In this document: piece after piece, positions 1 through 9,254 of the stretch
Layout of the letters: every line of letters begins with the position of its first letter
How positions within the stretch are numbered: position 1 is the first letter of the stretch
Origin: Bacteroidales bacterium UBA5226
Lineage (GTDB): Bacteria; Bacteroidota; Bacteroidia; Bacteroidales; UBA932
DNA length: 64,000 nt
Direction: 5' to 3'
Assembly: GCA_002409325.1 (NCBI GenBank)
Contig: DHUU01000001.1
Span: forward strand, 1-64,000
Program-made: the position numbers and the translations under genes
Notes under the pieces: model-generated
Told to the model about the DNA's origin: nothing
What the model saw: only the letters and a program-made list of their open reading frames with translations
Databases searched by the model: none

Positions 1-8
1 TAAATTTG
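1..8 (+). promoter_or_regulatory. Candidate -7 promoter box of HAD gene
   Basis: TAAATTTG matches the Bacteroidetes primary-sigma -7 consensus TAnnTTTG and ends 18 bases before the ATG at 27. The upstream -33 region lies outside the window, so the promoter cannot be fully checked. Confidence 0.45.
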
Positions 9-26
9 TTGCCAAAAATAACAACT

Positions 27-677
27 ATGCAAACTGCCCGATATATCCTGTTTGACTTTGACGGTACCCTGGCCGATACCTTGGATCTGGCCTTTACCCT
101 GTACAACCGCATAGCCGGAGAATACGGCTGTGAACCCCTGAAACCGGAAGATAAACAGATCATTGCTGGTGGAAGGCCGCAGGATTTGCTCAGAGAATAC
201 AACATGCCTATGAAAAAGCTCGGCCTGATCACACTACGCATTCGGAAAGACATCCACGACCAGGTGCCTCACATGAAACCCTTTGAGGGCATAAAAGAGG
301 CCGTTACGGCCCTTAAAGAAAGGGGCTACCGGCTGGGAATCATAACTTCCAATGCACGATCCAACGTAGGCCTGTTCCTGGAAAACAACGGCATGGACCG
401 CCTTTTTGACTTTGTGTACAGCGGAAAAAGTATTTTCGGCAAAGACAAGGTTTTCAGGCGGATGTTCCACAAAAAGAACATTTCCCCGTCAGATGCCATC
501 TATATAGGGGATGAAACCCGTGACATTGAAGCCTGCAAAAAAGTGGGCATACCCATTGTGTCTGTTACCTGGGGCATGAACAACCGGGAGATCCTATCTA
601 CCCTGCAGCCGGACCAGATGGCCCATTCCACGCAAGAGATCATCCGGTGTATTGATAATATACTGGTTCATAGATAA
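27..677 (+). CDS. HAD-superfamily hydrolase (phosphoglycolate phosphatase-like)
   Basis: A 216-residue cytoplasmic phosphatase of the haloacid dehalogenase superfamily. The N-terminal motif I DFDGTLADT carries the nucleophilic and the acid/base Asp. Motif II is IITSNARS around residue 110, and the motif III/IV region includes a conserved Lys and YIGDETRDIEA. An alpha-helical cap lies between motif I and II, as in the Gph/PGMB subfamily. I chose ATG 27 rather than the in-frame TTG at 6, because that TTG lies inside a good -7 promoter box and the homologous region starts at the ATG. Known members dephosphorylate phosphoglycolate, sugar phosphates or pyrophosphate; the substrate cannot be read here. 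It is convergent with the pyrophosphatase gene. Confidence 0.85.
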   Translation: MQTARYILFDFDGTLADTLDLAFTLYNRIAGEYGCEPLKPEDKQIIAGGRPQDLLREYNMPMKKLGLITLRIRKDIHDQVPHMKPFEGIKEAVTALKERGYRLGIITSNARSNVGLFLENNGMDRLFDFVYSGKSIFGKDKVFRRMFHKKNISPSDAIYIGDETRDIEACKKVGIPIVSVTWGMNNREILSTLQPDQMAHSTQEIIRCIDNILVHR

Positions 678-716
678 AGACTTTGTCAATCAACAAAGCA
701 TAGAAGAGGCTATCCG

Positions 717-1265
717 TCAATTCCCCGGTCCATACTGGTACAACTCTTTGTACCGGGTAAGGGCATCTTCCAGGATTTCAATGGCATGTAACCTGTCTGC
801 AAACTCCTCTACCAGAACTGTCTTTTGTTCCAGGCGTTTGTATTCCTCAAAGAATTGTCTGAGTTCAGAATCAAAAATGGGTGGCATGCCTTTAATCTCT
901 TCTATATGGCTTACACTTTTGTCGTGACATGCCACAGAAATAAGTTTGTCATCGGGCTTGCCCTGGTCAATCATCTGCATTACGCCAATAATCTTGACCC
1001 GGACTATGCACAGGGGCTGGATGGCGATCTGTGACAGCACCAGTACGTCCAGCGGGTCATCATCTTTGGCGTAGGTACGGGGAATGAATCCGTAATTGGC
1101 CGGATAATATACCGCCGAATACAATACCCTGTCCAGCCGCAGCAGGCCGGTTTCCTTGTCCAGTTCGTACTTGGCGCGGCTTCCGTTGCTTATCTCTATG
1201 ATCGCATTGACCTCGAATCCTTCAAGATCTGGTTCAACACTGTGCCATGGATTGTGTACCATCAT
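717..1265 (-). CDS. ppa: Soluble inorganic pyrophosphatase (family I)
   Basis: A 182-residue cytoplasmic Mg-dependent enzyme hydrolysing PPi to two phosphates. The family I signature is plain: the metal-binding cluster DDDPLDVLVL near residue 70, the preceding YPANYGFIP, and KPDDKLI with the following HIEEIKG region. Length fits the 175-185 residue bacterial class. It lies 48 bases downstream of the NRPS stop on the same strand, so read-through transcription is possible. Since adenylation domains release PPi this could be useful, but the enzyme is universally housekeeping and I infer no dedicated link. A second Met at codon 2 is an equally possible start. Confidence 0.95.
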   Translation of the reverse strand: MMVHNPWHSVEPDLEGFEVNAIIEISNGSRAKYELDKETGLLRLDRVLYSAVYYPANYGFIPRTYAKDDDPLDVLVLSQIAIQPLCIVRVKIIGVMQMIDQGKPDDKLISVACHDKSVSHIEEIKGMPPIFDSELRQFFEEYKRLEQKTVLVEEFADRLHAIEILEDALTRYKELYQYGPGN

Positions 1266-1313
1266 GATATAAGGGTTTGTGGTAAAAGTTATTAGTTTTC
1301 GAGCTAGGGTAGT

Positions 1314-4300
1314 TCAACTGACGAAAAACCCCATCCCGTCGAGCATTTGAATCAGTTTCAAAGAGTACCCTTCATCGGCAAGCGGCCAGCGTACATTGTT
1401 GCGGTAAAGTAATAACGTAGTGTAGCTGTTGTCGTCCGGAATGGGTACTTTTTCTGTGTCCGAGACATAATGGAGCAACCCTCCCAGGTATTCGTTCTTT
1501 GATGGATCCTGCATCATTTCGTTAAAGTGCTGGTTGAAACGCTCATCCGAAACAAGTTCAATATCAAAGCCATACTCTTTCATAGCATACATCAGGTTGG
1601 CCATGTTCAGCCTGTAATTGTTATAGGCATGCAGCACCACAACCTCTGAAGGCGTTTTGGAAAGCACATGCACAGCGCGGGCAACGCAGTCTATGGGCGA
1701 TACTTCGGCCGGGGCAATAAGCCCGTTTAGCGGAAACATACCCAGTACCTGATAGCTTCGCAGGGTATTGATGAAGGCATTGCTCCGGAAATTGATCTGG
1801 AATTCCCCGTCTGAATTACGTCCCATCAGGTTCCCCACCCGCATGACCTTCCCATCCATACCTTCGGCAATAGCCTGCAAAACAACTCTTTCCGATAGAA
1901 ATTTACTCAGCACGTACTGGTTGTCAATTTCCTGTCCAATGTACAACGCCCCCTCGTCAAGGACCTTATTTCCCAGCGTGTCCCTGGTGCGCATTCCGCT
2001 AATACTTACAGTAGAAATTTGGATGAGCCGGGCATTGTCGCTGCGGCAAAAATCCACCAGGTTGGACACCCCTTCCACATTGATTTTTTCCAGTTCGTCC
2101 CCGGCGGCGTAATGTTTTACCACGGCGGCACAGTTGTAAACGGTGCCAATGCCAAGTCCTTTGAGGGATTCCAGCGTGCCGGTGTTGGTAATGTCCCCGT
2201 CCACGGGAATGATGCGTTTTCCAAAGAGTTCATCACAGGTATCGGAAAAGTAATACATCAGTTGCGACTTCAAGCGTCTTTCGGGTGTCAGCACCCCCTT
2301 GGAACGAACCATACAGTATATGACATTATCCTCATGCTCTATAAGCTCTTTAAGCAGATGCATTCCCAGATAACCGGTAGCCCCGGTCAGGAGCACGTCG
2401 CCCACTTCCATCGGTTTGTAGCCGTCCCAGAGCTGCGGACGTGCTTTGGCAAGTAATTGATTTATAGCCGTGTAATCATAATCGGCAATCCCTTTTTTCC
2501 CCGAATGTTTCTTCTCTATGGCTTTTGACTTTGCCGATTCGCTTAAGAACATGGCAATGGCCTTCGGGGTCTTGTGTTCAAACAGATCCCCGTACTTAAT
2601 GTCGTGGCCTAGGTTGATGATGCGGATAATGGCCTTGATGGCCGACATGGAAGTTCCACCAATGCGAAAGAAATCGTCCAGGATCCCCACTTTTTCCAAT
2701 TGAAGGATGTCTGCAAAGATTGTACACAGATTTTCCTCCAGTTTATTGCCCGGAGCCACGTACGGGTGTTCCCGGACCATTTCCGGCAGGGGCAGCAGTT
2801 TGCGGTTCACCTTGCCGTTGGGTGTCAGGGGGAAAGTCTTCATTTCCACAAAAGCAGAGGGAACCATATATTCGGTAAGAGAGGAGCGCAGGTAAGATTC
2901 CAGGGCCACCGGATCCACCTTCCCGAACGGTTCCACAATATAATAACCCACCAGTTGCTGTGCCCCGCCGAATTCTTTGACATCGGCAACTGCCGAGGCA
3001 ATGCCCTGGTAACCGGACATCATGGTTTCTATCTCGCCCAGTTCAATGCGGAATCCACGCAATTTGATCTGGCTGTCGATACGGCCCATATACTCCAGTT
3101 CATCTTTTGCGTTCCATCGCACCAGATCGCCTGTGCGGTAAAGGATTGCATCGTCTTTTGTGTGGGCATAGGGATTGGGAATGAACCGCTCCCCTGTCAG
3201 ATCTTCCCGCTTCCAGTATCCCAAAGCCGTCTGACGGCCTGCCAGGCACAATTCGCCGGGAATGCCAGGAGGCAACAGTTGCTGCCGGGAATCCAGTACA
3301 TAAGACCAGGTATTGGGAACGGGTTTCCCAATGGGAATATTTTCCGTGTCCCTGGCCTGATCTACCTTGTGGTAACTGGAGCAGACAGTAAATTCAGTAG
3401 GTCCGTATCCGTTGATTATTTGTACGTTACGTTTTTTCACCGGAACCATTTTTTCGCCACCCATGACTATGTACCTCAGCGGCAGTTCAAACTGGTTGAC
3501 CAATTCCAGTCCAAACTGTGTACTGAACGATCCTCCGGTAATGTGGTTGTCTACGGTGTACCGGTACAATTCCACCATGTTCTGGCGCATATCTTCGGAA
3601 AGGATGTGTACCAAAGCGCCTCCTGCCAGCGGCCCGAAAAGATCGTCTACTGAAGCGTCAAAGCTGAAACTGGGGTGACAGATATTGGCATCCTTTGGGG
3701 TGATCTCCAGATCGTGTACCTGCCAGTGAACCTTGGCAGCCAGCGAAAGGTGGCGGATCATCACGCCTTTAGGCTTTCCGGTTGAACCGGAAGTATAGAT
3801 CATGTAAGCAATATCTTCCGGTACAGGCGGTTGCACGTTCAGCGTGCGATCCTTTTCAAAGTCAAATTCGTCGACAAAAAGGACCCGGTCTGCATGAAAA
3901 TCCCCTTCCTTTTTCTTGGATTCGTAAATTTTTCTTTCAGTGATCAGCACTTTGGACTCGCTGTTTTCCAACATATACAGCAGGCGGTCGTTGGGGTATT
4001 CACTGTCCATGGGCACATAGGCCCCTCCGGCTTTTTGAACGGCCACGATACTTACCGGGAATTCCTTGCGCCGGGACATCATCACGGCTACGAACGAGTC
4101 CTTTGTGACGCCCTGAGCTGCCAGTTCAGCCGCCAGGCGGTCCGAATACAGATCCAGGGTTTCGTAGGTGAGGTATCCGCTCTTATCGGCCACAGCTTTA
4201 TTTTGGGGATATTTGCGGGCATTTTCCCTGAACAGGTCAATGAAGGTTTTTGAAGTATCGTATAAGAGCCGTGTACCGTTAGAATAATTCATCACCTGTT

Positions 4301-7300
4301 GCCTTACAGCCGGTTCCATAAGCGTGAGTTCTGTAGTCAGGGTGTCGCTCTTGAGGGCTGCATCTGAGGCTATGTTCTTATAAAGTTCCACAAAACGCAC
4401 TACGTCTTCACGGGTGTATTTGGTGTTGTCGTATTGAATGGAAATCAAGTAGCTGTTTTCATGCGGTTCCACTACCACGCCAAAGGGAAATCTTGCAGCT
4501 TCCAGATCCAGGTAAATAATATTCAGAGGTTTGTTGAACACACTTATTTCAATGCCCAGTCCCCCTTCGTAAACGTAATTGATTTGGGGTACGATCCCGT
4601 ATTTATCCACCATTCTGGTAAAGGGAAAGATCTCGTGCTCCATGGTACTGAACAACTGTTCCTGGACATCTTTGGAAAATTCTATGAACGGCCGGGCCTT
4701 CATGTCTGTTTTCACAGGCAGCGTTTTGACAAACATGCCCATGGTGCGGGCAAGCTGCGTATCGGCCCTGCCACCCGAAGAAACGGTGAGCACAACCTGT
4801 TCCTCTCGTGTATAACGCTGTATGGTCTGGGTAAGGGCCGAAAGGAAAAATGTATTGGCCGTCAGGCCGTAATTCCGGCAGAACGCATCTATGGCCTCTC
4901 CGGAAATGGTTTGGCTGTAATCTCCTGCTTCCTTTCCTTCAGCTACTTTGGGAGAAGGAGGGATCACAGACATGCTGCACTCTCCTCCGGTCAGGGTGTC
5001 AAAATATTCCTGCGCCTTTTGGTAGGCCGGGGATTTCAGGGCTTCCTGTTCAAAAAGGGATACGTCAAAGGCCGAAACTGCCTCGGGACTCAAATCTTTT
5101 CCTTCCAGTGCATGCTTAAGATCCTGCAGGAAAATGCCCATGGAAGTACCGTCAAAGGCTATATGGTGGAAATCCATCAGCAGGTAGACAGCGGATTGAG
5201 TAGTGTATATTTCAAAGCGATACAGGTTATCGTTGAACAGGTCAAATGGTTGCACAAATTCCGTCATAACGGACTTCATCTTGCCCTCGTCTTCATTTTT
5301 GACCAGTATTTCCACAGCCTGCCCGTCACGCCGCTGTTGCATAACCTCTTCCCCAAGAAGCACCAGCCGGGTTTTCAAAAACGGGTGGATTTCCAAGATC
5401 GCAAGCAGGGCTTCCCTGAGCCTGGCAGGATCCGGGGAGTCTGGATCCCCGGAACGGATGGCCATGGGAATGTTGTATTGCAGGGCATCACGGGCTTTTT
5501 CCCAGTCGTAGTAGATGCCTTTCTGTGTCTCGGTCAAGGGGTAAAACTCCTGTGCCGGATATGTTTTTATGCCCGGGATTTCCGGTTCCTGCTCTTCCTG
5601 GGTCAGGAGTCTGGCCAGCAGACGGATGGTTTTGAGTCTGAGAATATCTTTGGTAGGCAGGTTTCTGTCCAGTTCCTGTTTAACCTTAACCGAAAAGCGG
5701 ATGGCCAGCAGCGAAGTCAGGCCAATGGACAACAGGTTGGTGGTCACCCCAAAGGAATCTGTCTGTAAAATATCCGACACGGTGGCAAAGAGGTCTTTTT
5801 CCATGATTGTCTGCGGAGGTACGATCTCTTTAATGGTCAGGTGCGGTATGGGTAGTTTTTTTCGGTCCACCTTTCCGTTGGGGGTCATGGGGAAGGCTTT
5901 CAGCTTAACTAAAGCCGAGGGAACCATATATTCGGTCAGGCTGGTACGCAGGTGTTCGCCCAGAGCTTCCTGGTCTATGGCAACATCTCCTTCTGTCTGG
6001 TAATAGGCGCACAATTGCTGCGCACCTCCGAATTCCATGACCTGGGCAACGGCCGAAACAATTCCCGGAAATTTGGATAGGACGGTTTCTATCTCGCCCA
6101 GTTCAATGCGGAATCCCCGCAATTTAACCTGTGTGTCAATGCGTCCCAGGTATTCTATAAGGCCGTCGCTGCGCCAGCGAACCAGGTCGCCTGTGCGGTA
6201 GAGTTTGTCGTTAATTGGCCCGCTGCTGTATGGATTGGGCAGGAACCTTTCTGCCGTCAGTTCTTCCCGCCGCCAATAGCCCATGGCAATCTGCGGTCCG
6301 GCCAGACATAATTCCCCGGCTACTCCTGCCGGGAGCAATTGCTGTTTATCATCCAAAATATACGACCAGGAATTGGGGACAGGCCGTCCAATGGGAATAT
6401 TATTTGTATCTTTTTCCTGGTCAACTATGTGGTAATCTGAGCAAACTGTAAATTCTGTAGGTCCGTACCCATTTACAATCTTCAGGTTCCTTTTCTTTAC
6501 GGGGAACATTTTTTCCCCGCCAACCAGCATGTATTTCAAGGGAAGTTCAAACTGGTTGATCATCTCCAGCCCGAATTGCGTGCTGATGGTGCTCCCGGTT
6601 ATATGGCTGGCCAGGATGTAATCGTAGAGCATCATCATGTCCTGGCGCATATCGGCGGGTATCACATGTACACAGGCACCTGCGGTGAGTGGTGGGAAGA
6701 GATCGTGCACCGAGGCGTCAAAGCTGAAGCTGGCATGACAGAGGTTGTTATCCCCTGGAATAATTTCCATATCGTGCGCATGGCCGATGCACATGGCTGC
6801 CAGCCCCCTGTGGCTGATCATCACCCCTTTTGGCTTCCCGGTAGAACCCGAGGTATAAATCATGTAAGCCAGGTTCCCGGGCAGGGGCAGGCTGGTGATT
6901 TTTTCTGCCGGTTCGTCCAGTTTGATGTCTTCCAGGAAAAGGACGTTATGGTGATGAAAATCTCCTTCTTCCTGCTTTTTGGCGTACATTTCCATTTCTG
7001 TGACAAGCACAGCGGAGTTGCTGTCTTCCAACATGTAAAGTAACCGGTCAATAGGATATTCGCTGTCCATGGGAACGTAAGAGGCTCTGGCTTTTTGTAT
7101 ACCCAGCACAGCCACCACAAATTCTTTACGCCTGGAAAGTACGACAGATACAAAGTTATTTGGTTTTACTCCCAGGGATATCAGTTTTCGGGCCATTGCA
7201 TCTGACTGGCGGTCCAGTTGCGAGTAAGTCAATGAGCCATTAATGTCTTTTACAGCGGGATTTTCAGGGTATCTGGCAACCATATCCCTGAACAGGTCGA

Positions 7301-8627
7301 TAAACGTTTTTGAAGTATCATAAGCCAAAGATTTGCCCCGGGCAAAGTCAAGCACTTTGTGCTTTTCTGCAGGATTGGTGATGGTTATTTGCGAACAGGC
7401 AGTCTGCACAGGATCTGCAGCCATGATCTCTTCCAGGGTGTTTTTCAGGGAAGAGGCAAAGACTTCCATGTAATCCCTGTCGTAAAGAGAGTTGTTGTAT
7501 TCGCAGCGAATCTCAAAATTATCGGGGAACTGGTATATATAGATACTCAGTTTGTCGTGTGTGGATCCTTCATGTATGTATTCCATACGGACATGGCCCT
7601 GTGGCATTTCAAAATATTCCAGAATTCCTTTCTGGAAGGTATAGGTCAAATCCATGGAAATCCCGTAATTGGTCACCATCAGGGAAAATGGATACGTCTG
7701 GTGTGTCCAGAGTTCTTTCATATCTGACCGTATTCCCTGCAGGAAATCCCCCAGATTCTGCCGTGGGGCAGGAACCACCACTACGGGTAATGTTTTTACG
7801 AACATCCCCACGCTATCGCGCACCCGCTCATCAATCCGGCCATTGTGCACCGTACAGAAACATAACTTATCTTCCCGGGTATAATGGTTCAAACAGATTC
7901 CCAGGGCTCCGGCAAACAAGTTATTGGGAGATATTTCCAGACGTTTGCAATAGTCGCTTACCTGCTTGTAGTCAATATATTCTGATACTTTATCCAAGGT
8001 TCCGGCAGCCTCTTCAGAACGGTTCAGTATGGGCAATTTGGCCGGGGTATTCCCTGAAAGTTTTTCTCTAAAATAGGCTTCGTCCCGTTTGAATTCCTCT
8101 CCCCGCATCCGCTCTGCTTCCAGGAGGGCAAAATGAGCGCAGGTAAATGTTTCCTCTGTAAGGGATTCCCCATTATAGGCCTTTACCAGGTCCCGGTGAA
8201 AAACAATGCTCGAGCTCCCATCATAGACAATATGGTGTATATCCAGAAATGCAAAGACGCGGGAAGGCGTCTTATAAATATGTATACGGTACAGGGGCTC
8301 TCCCAGTAAGAGGTCGAACGGGCGGATCCCGGAAAGCACGCGTTCGCGCAGCCCTTCTTCAATCGTTTCGATGACCGGAATGTTAACCGGATCCTGTGGA
8401 ACAAAATACTGTACCACCTCCCCGTTGCCCAGGATTTTAAGCTTGAGTTTGAGGAACGGATGTGCTTCTATGACTTTTACAAAAGCAGCTTTCAGACGTT
8501 CTGCATCAATTTGATCAGGAAACCGGTAAAGAAACGGGTTGTTGTACTGGGTCAGTTCTTTGTCTTTCTGCCACTCGTAATACATGCCCATTTGGGCACT
8601 TGTCAGGGGATAGGTTGTTTGCTGCAT
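1314..8627 (-). CDS. Two-module nonribosomal peptide synthetase, C-A-T-C-A-T-R
   Basis: A 2437-residue cytoplasmic assembly line. Module 1: condensation domain (HHIVYDG near residue 130), adenylation domain (YTSGSTGKPKG near 590), carrier domain (Ser in GLTSLL near 971). Module 2: condensation (HHIAFDG near 1151), adenylation (the same P-loop near 1611), carrier (Ser in GGTSM near 1990). It ends in an NADPH-dependent thioester reductase (GATGYLG near 2081; Thr, and Tyr/Lys in YVLSKF near 2236) instead of a thioesterase, so release as an aldehyde is predicted. A starting C domain suggests N-acylation of the first residue or a vestigial domain. By-eye specificity codes are D-A-H-T-L-G-G-V-C-K (A1) and D-A-D-S-V-G-G-V-C-K (A2); the acidic 239-equivalent in A2 hints at a basic side chain. 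The two modules are strikingly alike. Gut-bacterial NRPSs of this architecture are known to make dipeptide aldehydes that cyclise to dihydropyrazinones/pyrazinones and can inhibit proteases. The gene overlaps the PPTase gene by 25 bases. Confidence 0.95.
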   Translation of the reverse strand: MQQTTYPLTSAQMGMYYEWQKDKELTQYNNPFLYRFPDQIDAERLKAAFVKVIEAHPFLKLKLKILGNGEVVQYFVPQDPVNIPVIETIEEGLRERVLSGIRPFDLLLGEPLYRIHIYKTPSRVFAFLDIHHIVYDGSSSIVFHRDLVKAYNGESLTEETFTCAHFALLEAERMRGEEFKRDEAYFREKLSGNTPAKLPILNRSEEAAGTLDKVSEYIDYKQVSDYCKRLEISPNNLFAGALGICLNHYTREDKLCFCTVHNGRIDERVRDSVGMFVKTLPVVVVPAPRQNLGDFLQGIRSDMKELWTHQTYPFSLMVTNYGISMDLTYTFQKGILEYFEMPQGHVRMEYIHEGSTHDKLSIYIYQFPDNFEIRCEYNNSLYDRDYMEVFASSLKNTLEEIMAADPVQTACSQITITNPAEKHKVLDFARGKSLAYDTSKTFIDLFRDMVARYPENPAVKDINGSLTYSQLDRQSDAMARKLISLGVKPNNFVSVVLSRRKEFVVAVLGIQKARASYVPMDSEYPIDRLLYMLEDSNSAVLVTEMEMYAKKQEEGDFHHHNVLFLEDIKLDEPAEKITSLPLPGNLAYMIYTSGSTGKPKGVMISHRGLAAMCIGHAHDMEIIPGDNNLCHASFSFDASVHDLFPPLTAGACVHVIPADMRQDMMMLYDYILASHITGSTISTQFGLEMINQFELPLKYMLVGGEKMFPVKKRNLKIVNGYGPTEFTVCSDYHIVDQEKDTNNIPIGRPVPNSWSYILDDKQQLLPAGVAGELCLAGPQIAMGYWRREELTAERFLPNPYSSGPINDKLYRTGDLVRWRSDGLIEYLGRIDTQVKLRGFRIELGEIETVLSKFPGIVSAVAQVMEFGGAQQLCAYYQTEGDVAIDQEALGEHLRTSLTEYMVPSALVKLKAFPMTPNGKVDRKKLPIPHLTIKEIVPPQTIMEKDLFATVSDILQTDSFGVTTNLLSIGLTSLLAIRFSVKVKQELDRNLPTKDILRLKTIRLLARLLTQEEQEPEIPGIKTYPAQEFYPLTETQKGIYYDWEKARDALQYNIPMAIRSGDPDSPDPARLREALLAILEIHPFLKTRLVLLGEEVMQQRRDGQAVEILVKNEDEGKMKSVMTEFVQPFDLFNDNLYRFEIYTTQSAVYLLMDFHHIAFDGTSMGIFLQDLKHALEGKDLSPEAVSAFDVSLFEQEALKSPAYQKAQEYFDTLTGGECSMSVIPPSPKVAEGKEAGDYSQTISGEAIDAFCRNYGLTANTFFLSALTQTIQRYTREEQVVLTVSSGGRADTQLARTMGMFVKTLPVKTDMKARPFIEFSKDVQEQLFSTMEHEIFPFTRMVDKYGIVPQINYVYEGGLGIEISVFNKPLNIIYLDLEAARFPFGVVVEPHENSYLISIQYDNTKYTREDVVRFVELYKNIASDAALKSDTLTTELTLMEPAVRQQVMNYSNGTRLLYDTSKTFIDLFRENARKYPQNKAVADKSGYLTYETLDLYSDRLAAELAAQGVTKDSFVAVMMSRRKEFPVSIVAVQKAGGAYVPMDSEYPNDRLLYMLENSESKVLITERKIYESKKKEGDFHADRVLFVDEFDFEKDRTLNVQPPVPEDIAYMIYTSGSTGKPKGVMIRHLSLAAKVHWQVHDLEITPKDANICHPSFSFDASVDDLFGPLAGGALVHILSEDMRQNMVELYRYTVDNHITGGSFSTQFGLELVNQFELPLRYIVMGGEKMVPVKKRNVQIINGYGPTEFTVCSSYHKVDQARDTENIPIGKPVPNTWSYVLDSRQQLLPPGIPGELCLAGRQTALGYWKREDLTGERFIPNPYAHTKDDAILYRTGDLVRWNAKDELEYMGRIDSQIKLRGFRIELGEIETMMSGYQGIASAVADVKEFGGAQQLVGYYIVEPFGKVDPVALESYLRSSLTEYMVPSAFVEMKTFPLTPNGKVNRKLLPLPEMVREHPYVAPGNKLEENLCTIFADILQLEKVGILDDFFRIGGTSMSAIKAIIRIINLGHDIKYGDLFEHKTPKAIAMFLSESAKSKAIEKKHSGKKGIADYDYTAINQLLAKARPQLWDGYKPMEVGDVLLTGATGYLGMHLLKELIEHEDNVIYCMVRSKGVLTPERRLKSQLMYYFSDTCDELFGKRIIPVDGDITNTGTLESLKGLGIGTVYNCAAVVKHYAAGDELEKINVEGVSNLVDFCRSDNARLIQISTVSISGMRTRDTLGNKVLDEGALYIGQEIDNQYVLSKFLSERVVLQAIAEGMDGKVMRVGNLMGRNSDGEFQINFRSNAFINTLRSYQVLGMFPLNGLIAPAEVSPIDCVARAVHVLSKTPSEVVVLHAYNNYRLNMANLMYAMKEYGFDIELVSDERFNQHFNEMMQDPSKNEYLGGLLHYVSDTEKVPIPDDNSYTTLLLYRNNVRWPLADEGYSLKLIQMLDGMGFFVS

Positions 8628-9190
8628 TGTCTTATGCTTATAATGTAAAGATCATTTTTTGCTTTGGCGTGTATTACGCGGCTGTGCCCGCTTTCCATTG
8701 CCGAGGGGTGACAATCTATACCTGTTCCCGGACATTTGACGCCACTCTCCTTGCGGGTCCACATTTCTGTAAGGCGGAGTGCCTCTTGTCCAGGAATAGT
8801 ATTAATCCATTGATATTCAATTGGATTACATATGTAACGGGCCATGTCATCATCATAGGGCATGACTTTTTCAATATCAATGCCTACCGGTGTGTTTGAA
8901 AGCGCACACACCACAGCCCCCTCACAATGGCTGATGTTGAAATGGATTTCCGGATAATTGGATAGAATGGGTTTTTTACAGGGACCGTACGTAAAAAGGG
9001 GCAAGCCTGTAAAAAGTTTTTCCTTTCTGAGCGCGTAAATCAGCAGCACATAGGCTGCAGCACACAACTTCCGGTCTTGTATCCTGCTGTAGCACATCAT
9101 CTGCCGCGTTCTTTCAGGGGGCATAAAAGTGGTGCATGTATCGGGAAAGGACTCCGGCAGGGTGTCGACTTGGGCCAGCAGGTAGATCAT
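8603..9190 (-). CDS. Sfp-type 4'-phosphopantetheinyl transferase
   Basis: A 195-residue enzyme that transfers phosphopantetheine from CoA to the carrier-domain serines. Visible family motifs are GPCKKPIL followed by IHFNISHCEGAVVCA (CoA binding), VGIDIEKV (Mg ligands Asp and Glu), and WTRKESGVKCPGTGI (the WxxKES motif, Glu and Lys). It is slightly shorter than Bacillus Sfp (224). The N-terminal IYLLAQVD resembles the Sfp start, supporting ATG 9190. It is the first gene of the NRPS locus; its 3' end overlaps the NRPS start by 25 bases, implying co-translation. It probably activates both NRPS carrier domains and could also serve the two aryl-polyene ACPs further along. Confidence 0.9.
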   Translation of the reverse strand: MIYLLAQVDTLPESFPDTCTTFMPPERTRQMMCYSRIQDRKLCAAAYVLLIYALRKEKLFTGLPLFTYGPCKKPILSNYPEIHFNISHCEGAVVCALSNTPVGIDIEKVMPYDDDMARYICNPIEYQWINTIPGQEALRLTEMWTRKESGVKCPGTGIDCHPSAMESGHSRVIHAKAKNDLYIISIRQCSKQPIP

Positions 9191-9194
9191 GATA

Positions 9195-9202
9195 CAAATA
9201 TA
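9195..9202 (-). promoter_or_regulatory. Possible -7 box before the PPTase-NRPS operon
   Basis: Minus-strand TATATTTG matches TAnnTTTG; its first T is the last base of the T-tract of the cold-shock gene's terminator. It ends only 4 bases before the PPTase ATG, which would give a leaderless or nearly leaderless mRNA, so this call is weaker than the other -7 boxes. No TTG-type -33 element is evident. Confidence 0.3.
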
Positions 9203-9233
9203 AAAAAAATCCCGCCGTAAAGTACGGCGGGAT
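9202..9233 (-). terminator. Rho-independent terminator of the cold-shock gene
   Basis: A perfect 11-base-pair stem (9209-9219 with 9223-9233) and a 3-base loop; on the minus strand it is followed by a run of Ts. It lies 22 bases past the cold-shock stop codon and separates that gene from the PPTase-NRPS operon. Confidence 0.9.
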
Positions 9234-9254
9234 GCATTACAGTATGTTGCAGGA

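Noticed and set aside
680..698. CTTTGT/ACAAAG inverted repeat between HAD and pyrophosphatase genes
   Set aside because: Six-base weak stem without T-tract on either strand; terminator not supported.
717..1265. Pyrophosphatase as a dedicated NRPS accessory enzyme
   Set aside because: Adjacent and co-directional, but family I pyrophosphatase is essential housekeeping; no sequence evidence for a special role.
4434..5768. Long open frame (444 codons) on the plus strand inside the NRPS gene
   Set aside because: Shadow frame opposite a strongly conserved NRPS C domain; its translation has no domain, and the same applies to 2700-3653, 5569-6003 and other plus-strand frames in this gene.
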